Of a DNA stretch of 30,741 nt, positions 27,699 to 30,741 are shown piece after piece. This stretch comes from Candidatus Pelagibacter sp. (GTDB taxonomy: Bacteria > Pseudomonadota > Alphaproteobacteria > Pelagibacterales > Pelagibacteraceae): assembly GCA_028095445.1 (NCBI GenBank), contig JAOHCJ010000007.1, positions 1 through 30,741 on the forward strand, in the 5' to 3' direction. The position numbers and the translations under genes are program-made. The notes beneath the pieces were generated by a model. That model was not told the origin of the DNA. It did not search any database and saw only the letters and a program-made list of their open reading frames with translations. Each line of letters starts with the position of its first letter. Position 1 is the first letter of the stretch.

Positions 27699-29294
27699 AT
27701 GGAAAATTTTGATTATATTATTATTGGAGCAGGTTCTGCAGGCTGTGTTCTTGCTAATAGATTAACTCAAAATCCTAATAATAAAGTTATTTTAATAGAA
27801 GCTGGAGGAAAAGATTCTTATCCTTGGATACATATTCCAGTTGGATATTATAAGACAATGCACAATCCTAAAACAGATTGGTGTTATAAAACAGAACCCG
27901 ACGAAACAATGGAGAATAGATCAATACCATATCCAAGAGGGAAAACACTTGGGGGTAGTTCATCTATAAATGGTCTTCTTTATGTTAGAGGACAAGAACA
28001 AGATTATGATATTTGGCGCCAATTAGGAAACAAAGGTTGGAGCTGGAATGATGTTCTTCCTTACTTTTTAAAAGCTGAAAATCAAGAAAGAGGTAAAAGT
28101 GAATTTCATGGTATTGATGGCCCTTTATCTGTTTCAGATCAAAGAATAAAGTTACCTATATTAGATGCTTTCATGAATGCAGCTACAGAAGTTGGTATTC
28201 CAAAAGTAGATGACTTTAATAAAGGTAATAATCATGGCTGTGGATATTTTCAAGTAACAGAAAAAAATGGCTTAAGATGTAGTGCTGCTGTTGGATATTT
28301 AAATCCAATTAAAGATCGAAAAAATTTAAAAATTATAACAAAATGTCACGTAGAAAAAATAAACTTTAAAAATAATAAAGCTACAAGTGTTTCATATTGG
28401 AAAGATAATCAGTCTTTTACAATAAAAGCTAATAGAGAAATAATATTAAGTGCTGGATCCATTGGATCTGCTCAAATACTTCAAACTTCTGGAATTGGAG
28501 AGGCAAAAAAACTTACTAAACTTGGAATTGAAGTTGTAAAAGATTTAGTTGGAGTTGGCAAAAATTTACAAGATCACTTAATGTTTAGACCTGTTTACAA
28601 AGTAAAAAATATTGAAACTTTAAATAAAAAAATTAATAGTTTAGTTGGTAAATTAATGATTGGTATGGAATATGTTTTTTTTAGAAAAGGTCCAATGACT
28701 ATGGGTGCTAGTCAACTTTGTGGGTTTGCTAAAAGCGATACATCCAGAGAAACCCCAAATTTACAATTTCATGTTCAGCCTATTAGTACAGATAGACTAG
28801 GTGGCTCAAATTTACATAAGTTTGCAGCATTCACTCCTACTGTTGCAAACATTAGACCAACAAGTAAAGGTGAAATAAATATTGAAAGTAAAGATAGTAG
28901 AATAAACCCAAAAATAAAAATGAATTATCTTTCAACCTCTGAGGACCGAAAAGTTGCTGCAGCTGGCTTAAAATTGATTAGAAAAATTGTTTTAGAAAGC
29001 AATGAATTTAAAAAATATGAACCAGAGGAATTTAGACCTGGTATTAATATTCAAGATGATGAAGAATTAGTTAAAGCAGGAAGTAATTATGCTCAAACTA
29101 TATTTCATCCAGTTGGGACTTGTAAAATGGGTAATGATGAGAATTCTGTTGTATCATTTGAATTAAAGGTTCATGGGATTGAAAATTTAAGAGTCATTGA
29201 TGCCTCAGTGATGCCTAACATTACTTCTGGAAACACAAATGCACCAACAATAATGATTGCCGAAAAAGGTGCTGATATGATATTAAACAACTAA
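27699..29294 (+). CDS. GMC family FAD-dependent oxidoreductase (choline dehydrogenase-like)
   Basis: This is a flavoprotein alcohol/choline dehydrogenase-type enzyme of 531 residues. The FAD-binding motif IIIGAGSAGCVLANRL begins at residue 7. GMC signature 1 PRGKTLGGSSSINGLLYVRG lies at 79-98. The C-terminal catalytic pair is His470 (IFHPVGTCKMG) and Asn512 (NITSGNTNAP). It resembles BetA, but the GMC family is broad and choline is not assured. It is divergent from the TRAP operon and is followed by terC with a TAATG overlap. It plausibly oxidises an alcohol group of a compound brought in by the neighbouring transporters. Confidence 0.93.
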   Translation: MENFDYIIIGAGSAGCVLANRLTQNPNNKVILIEAGGKDSYPWIHIPVGYYKTMHNPKTDWCYKTEPDETMENRSIPYPRGKTLGGSSSINGLLYVRGQEQDYDIWRQLGNKGWSWNDVLPYFLKAENQERGKSEFHGIDGPLSVSDQRIKLPILDAFMNAATEVGIPKVDDFNKGNNHGCGYFQVTEKNGLRCSAAVGYLNPIKDRKNLKIITKCHVEKINFKNNKATSVSYWKDNQSFTIKANREIILSAGSIGSAQILQTSGIGEAKKLTKLGIEVVKDLVGVGKNLQDHLMFRPVYKVKNIETLNKKINSLVGKLMIGMEYVFFRKGPMTMGASQLCGFAKSDTSRETPNLQFHVQPISTDRLGGSNLHKFAAFTPTVANIRPTSKGEINIESKDSRINPKIKMNYLSTSEDRKVAAAGLKLIRKIVLESNEFKKYEPEEFRPGINIQDDEELVKAGSNYAQTIFHPVGTCKMGNDENSVVSFELKVHGIENLRVIDASVMPNITSGNTNAPTIMIAEKGADMILNN

Positions 29295-29884
29295 TGTTTA
29301 CAGATTTACTTGGTGCTGAACAGTTAGCAATATTAACTCAAATAATCTTCATAGATTTAGTTTTAGCTGGAGATAATGCAATTATAATTGGAATGGTTGC
29401 CTCTAAGTTTCCAGTAGAACAAAGAAAAAAAGTAATTTTTTGGGGAATTGGAGGTGCAATAATTTTAAGAATTATCTTAACATTATTAACTGCATATTTA
29501 CTTCAAATTACCGGGTTAAGATTAGTGGGTGGTTTATTATTACTTTATATTGTTTATAAACTTTATGTTGATGTAATAAAAGGTCAAAGTAATGAAGAAA
29601 ATATTAAAGTAGACAACTCAAGCTTCATAAAGGCCATATGGACGGTTTTATTGGCAGATTTTACAATGAGTTTAGACAATGTCTTGGGTGTTGCAGGTGC
29701 TGCAGGAGATCATTATTTTTTATTAATTTTTGGATTAGTTCTATCAATCGTACTTATGGCTACGGCTGCTAATTTAATATCAAAATGGATTAATGATTAT
29801 AAGTGGATTGCTTGGGTTGGTTTATTCGCTATACTAATTGTTGCTATAGAGTTAATTTATACAGATCTCAAAACTTTAATATAA
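29294..29884 (+). CDS. TerC/YjbE family integral membrane protein
   Basis: This 196-residue protein has about six or seven helices. The two signature acidic motifs are present: LAGDNA with Asp27 and MSLDNV with Asp128. Characterised TerC/YjbE/Alx members export manganese or help metallate exported proteins, so a metal-ion role is the best guess. The loop around residues 97-110 is polar and faces the aqueous side. Its ATG shares a base with the GMC stop, and its TAA shares a base with the next SDR start, so all three are translationally coupled. Confidence 0.9.
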   Translation: MFTDLLGAEQLAILTQIIFIDLVLAGDNAIIIGMVASKFPVEQRKKVIFWGIGGAIILRIILTLLTAYLLQITGLRLVGGLLLLYIVYKLYVDVIKGQSNEENIKVDNSSFIKAIWTVLLADFTMSLDNVLGVAGAAGDHYFLLIFGLVLSIVLMATAANLISKWINDYKWIAWVGLFAILIVAIELIYTDLKTLI

Positions 29885-30651
29885 TGTACTTAAAAAAATA
29901 TAATTTAAAAAACAAAACGGCAATAGTGTCAGGTGCAGGTAAAGGGCTAGGTAGAGCTTGCGCTATAGCTCTTGCTGAGGCAGGGGCAAATTTAATCATT
30001 ATAAGTAGAACTAAAAAAGACTTAGATAATGTAAGTAAAACAATAAAAAAATTTAAATCAACAAGTAAATCTTATGTTTGTGATATTACAGATTACGAAC
30101 AAATAAAATCTATTATAAATAAACAAAAAAAAATAGATATTTTAGTAAACAATGCTGGGAATAATATTCCAGAACATTTTACAAAAGTTAAGACCAAAAA
30201 TATGGAACATCTAGTTAAAATTAATACAATCGCTACATTTAATCTTGCTCAACTATGTTCTCTTAAAATGATAAAAGATAAAAATAGAAGAAAAATAGGT
30301 GGTGCAATTATAAATATGTCATCACAAATGGGACATGTTGGCGGACCAATTAGAAGTGTATATAATATGAACAAATGGGGCTTAGAAGGTTTAACAAAAG
30401 GAATGGCTATTGATCTAGCTAAATACAATATTAGAGTAAATACTGTTTGTCCTACCTTTGTAGTAACACCAATGACTAAAAAATTTTTAAAAAACAAAAA
30501 GTTTAAGAGAGAAACACTTAATAATATCCCTTTGGGTCGATTTGCTGAATTATCTGAAATAGCATCATCAGTAGTATTTCTTGCTTCAGATGCTGCATCA
30601 ATGATTACTGGAACTTCTTTACTGGTTGATGGTGGATGGACAGCAAAATAA
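29884..30651 (+). CDS. SDR family oxidoreductase (second copy in the region)
   Basis: This is a classical short-chain dehydrogenase of 255 residues from the ATG at 29884, which overlaps the terC stop (TAATG). An in-frame start further upstream would lie inside terC and is rejected. The cofactor motif SGAGKGLG is at 16-23 and NNAG at 89-92. The catalytic Ser is Ser146 or 147, with Tyr160 and Lys164 (YNMNK). Arg42 after the second strand (IIISR) suggests NADP(H), unlike the SDR at the other end of the cluster. The C-terminus TGTSLLVDGGWTAK is standard. It is similar to gluconate/3-oxoacyl reductase-type SDRs, but the substrate is unknown. Confidence 0.92.
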   Translation: MYLKKYNLKNKTAIVSGAGKGLGRACAIALAEAGANLIIISRTKKDLDNVSKTIKKFKSTSKSYVCDITDYEQIKSIINKQKKIDILVNNAGNNIPEHFTKVKTKNMEHLVKINTIATFNLAQLCSLKMIKDKNRRKIGGAIINMSSQMGHVGGPIRSVYNMNKWGLEGLTKGMAIDLAKYNIRVNTVCPTFVVTPMTKKFLKNKKFKRETLNNIPLGRFAELSEIASSVVFLASDAASMITGTSLLVDGGWTAK

Positions 30652-30741
30652 CTAAATTTATTATAATTATTCTTTTCATTTCATTTAAAGTAAATGCCAT
30701 TGAGTTTAATGGAAAATTTATTCAAGGTCACTTTATTATTG
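30636..30741 (+). CDS. Start of an exported protein, probably M23-family peptidase (truncated by window end)
   Basis: About 35 codons are visible. They begin MDSKITKFIIIILFISFKVN, a signal peptide ending near NA, followed by IEFNGKFIQGHFII. That mature N-terminus resembles the GxFxQGGxxIG stretch at the start of alphaproteobacterial M23 (LytM-type) peptidoglycan hydrolases, which gives the tentative call. The start overlaps the SDR gene by 16 bases. The catalytic domain lies outside the window, so the identity is only suggestive. The existence of the gene is more secure. Confidence 0.5.
   Translation, partial: MDSKITKFIIIILFISFKVNAIEFNGKFIQGHFII

Noticed and set aside
29803..29883. Upstream start for the second SDR gene
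   Set aside because: The 27 extra residues are terC coding sequence in another frame, and the ATG at 29884 gives a standard SDR N-terminus.
1..30741. Mobile elements, CRISPR arrays, defence islands or prophage genes
   Set aside because: I saw no transposase, integrase, repeat-spacer pattern, restriction or toxin-antitoxin genes on reading both strands.

Overview
The window is AT-rich, densely packed DNA with very short intergenic gaps. The gene content fits an alphaproteobacterium of the SAR11 / Pelagibacterales type ('Candidatus Pelagibacter'-like). The basis is the low GC, the streamlined spacing, a mitochondrial-like complex I, the tig-clpP-clpX-lon order and a TRAP transporter cluster. 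The assignment is inferred from composition and protein style, not from a marker-gene comparison.

Region 1 (1-12305, minus strand): the complex I (NADH:quinone oxidoreductase) operon runs nuoA-B-C-D-E-F-G-H-I-J-K-L and then the first ~441 codons of nuoM, which is cut by the window edge. Nothing is inserted between the nuo genes, and many junctions overlap by 1, 4, 8 or 17 bases. Just upstream lie tandem tRNA-Asp(GTC) and tRNA-Val(TAC) genes (12392-12558).

Region 2 (12608-18590, minus strand): the proteostasis block tRNA-Leu(TAG) - tig - clpP - clpX - lon. It supplies the ribosome-bound chaperone, the ClpXP protease and the Lon protease. A good heat-shock (RpoH-type) promoter candidate lies in front of clpX.

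Region 3 (18693-22204, mixed strands): small housekeeping and unknown genes. On the plus strand are a DUF1289 Cys-motif protein, a 57-residue two-helix membrane protein and a secreted unknown. On the minus strand are an exported histidine phosphatase followed by a 45-residue Lys-rich protein. A family 5 uracil-DNA glycosylase is divergent from the phosphatase, with 2 bases between the two start codons. DUF3047 and YbgC form a minus-strand pair, and a 39-codon plus-strand fragment follows.

Region 4 (22194-27546, minus strand): a transport/catabolic operon dctP - [terminator hairpin] - dctQ - dctM - NCS1 permease - SDR dehydrogenase. It pairs a TRAP transporter with an unrelated NCS1 permease.

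Region 5 (27699-30741, plus strand): a divergent, translationally coupled operon of a GMC (choline dehydrogenase-like) oxidoreductase, a TerC-family membrane protein, a second SDR, and the start of what is probably an M23 peptidase cut by the window end. The 152-base gap between regions 4 and 5 is the longest non-coding stretch. It holds a perfect palindrome next to a consensus -10 box and is the best operator candidate in the window. No stretch over 300 bases lacks a gene. I saw no insertion sequences, CRISPR arrays, phage genes or recognised riboswitches. The dct/NCS1/GMC/SDR region is the most plausible place for undescribed metabolism, but its substrate cannot be read from sequence alone.
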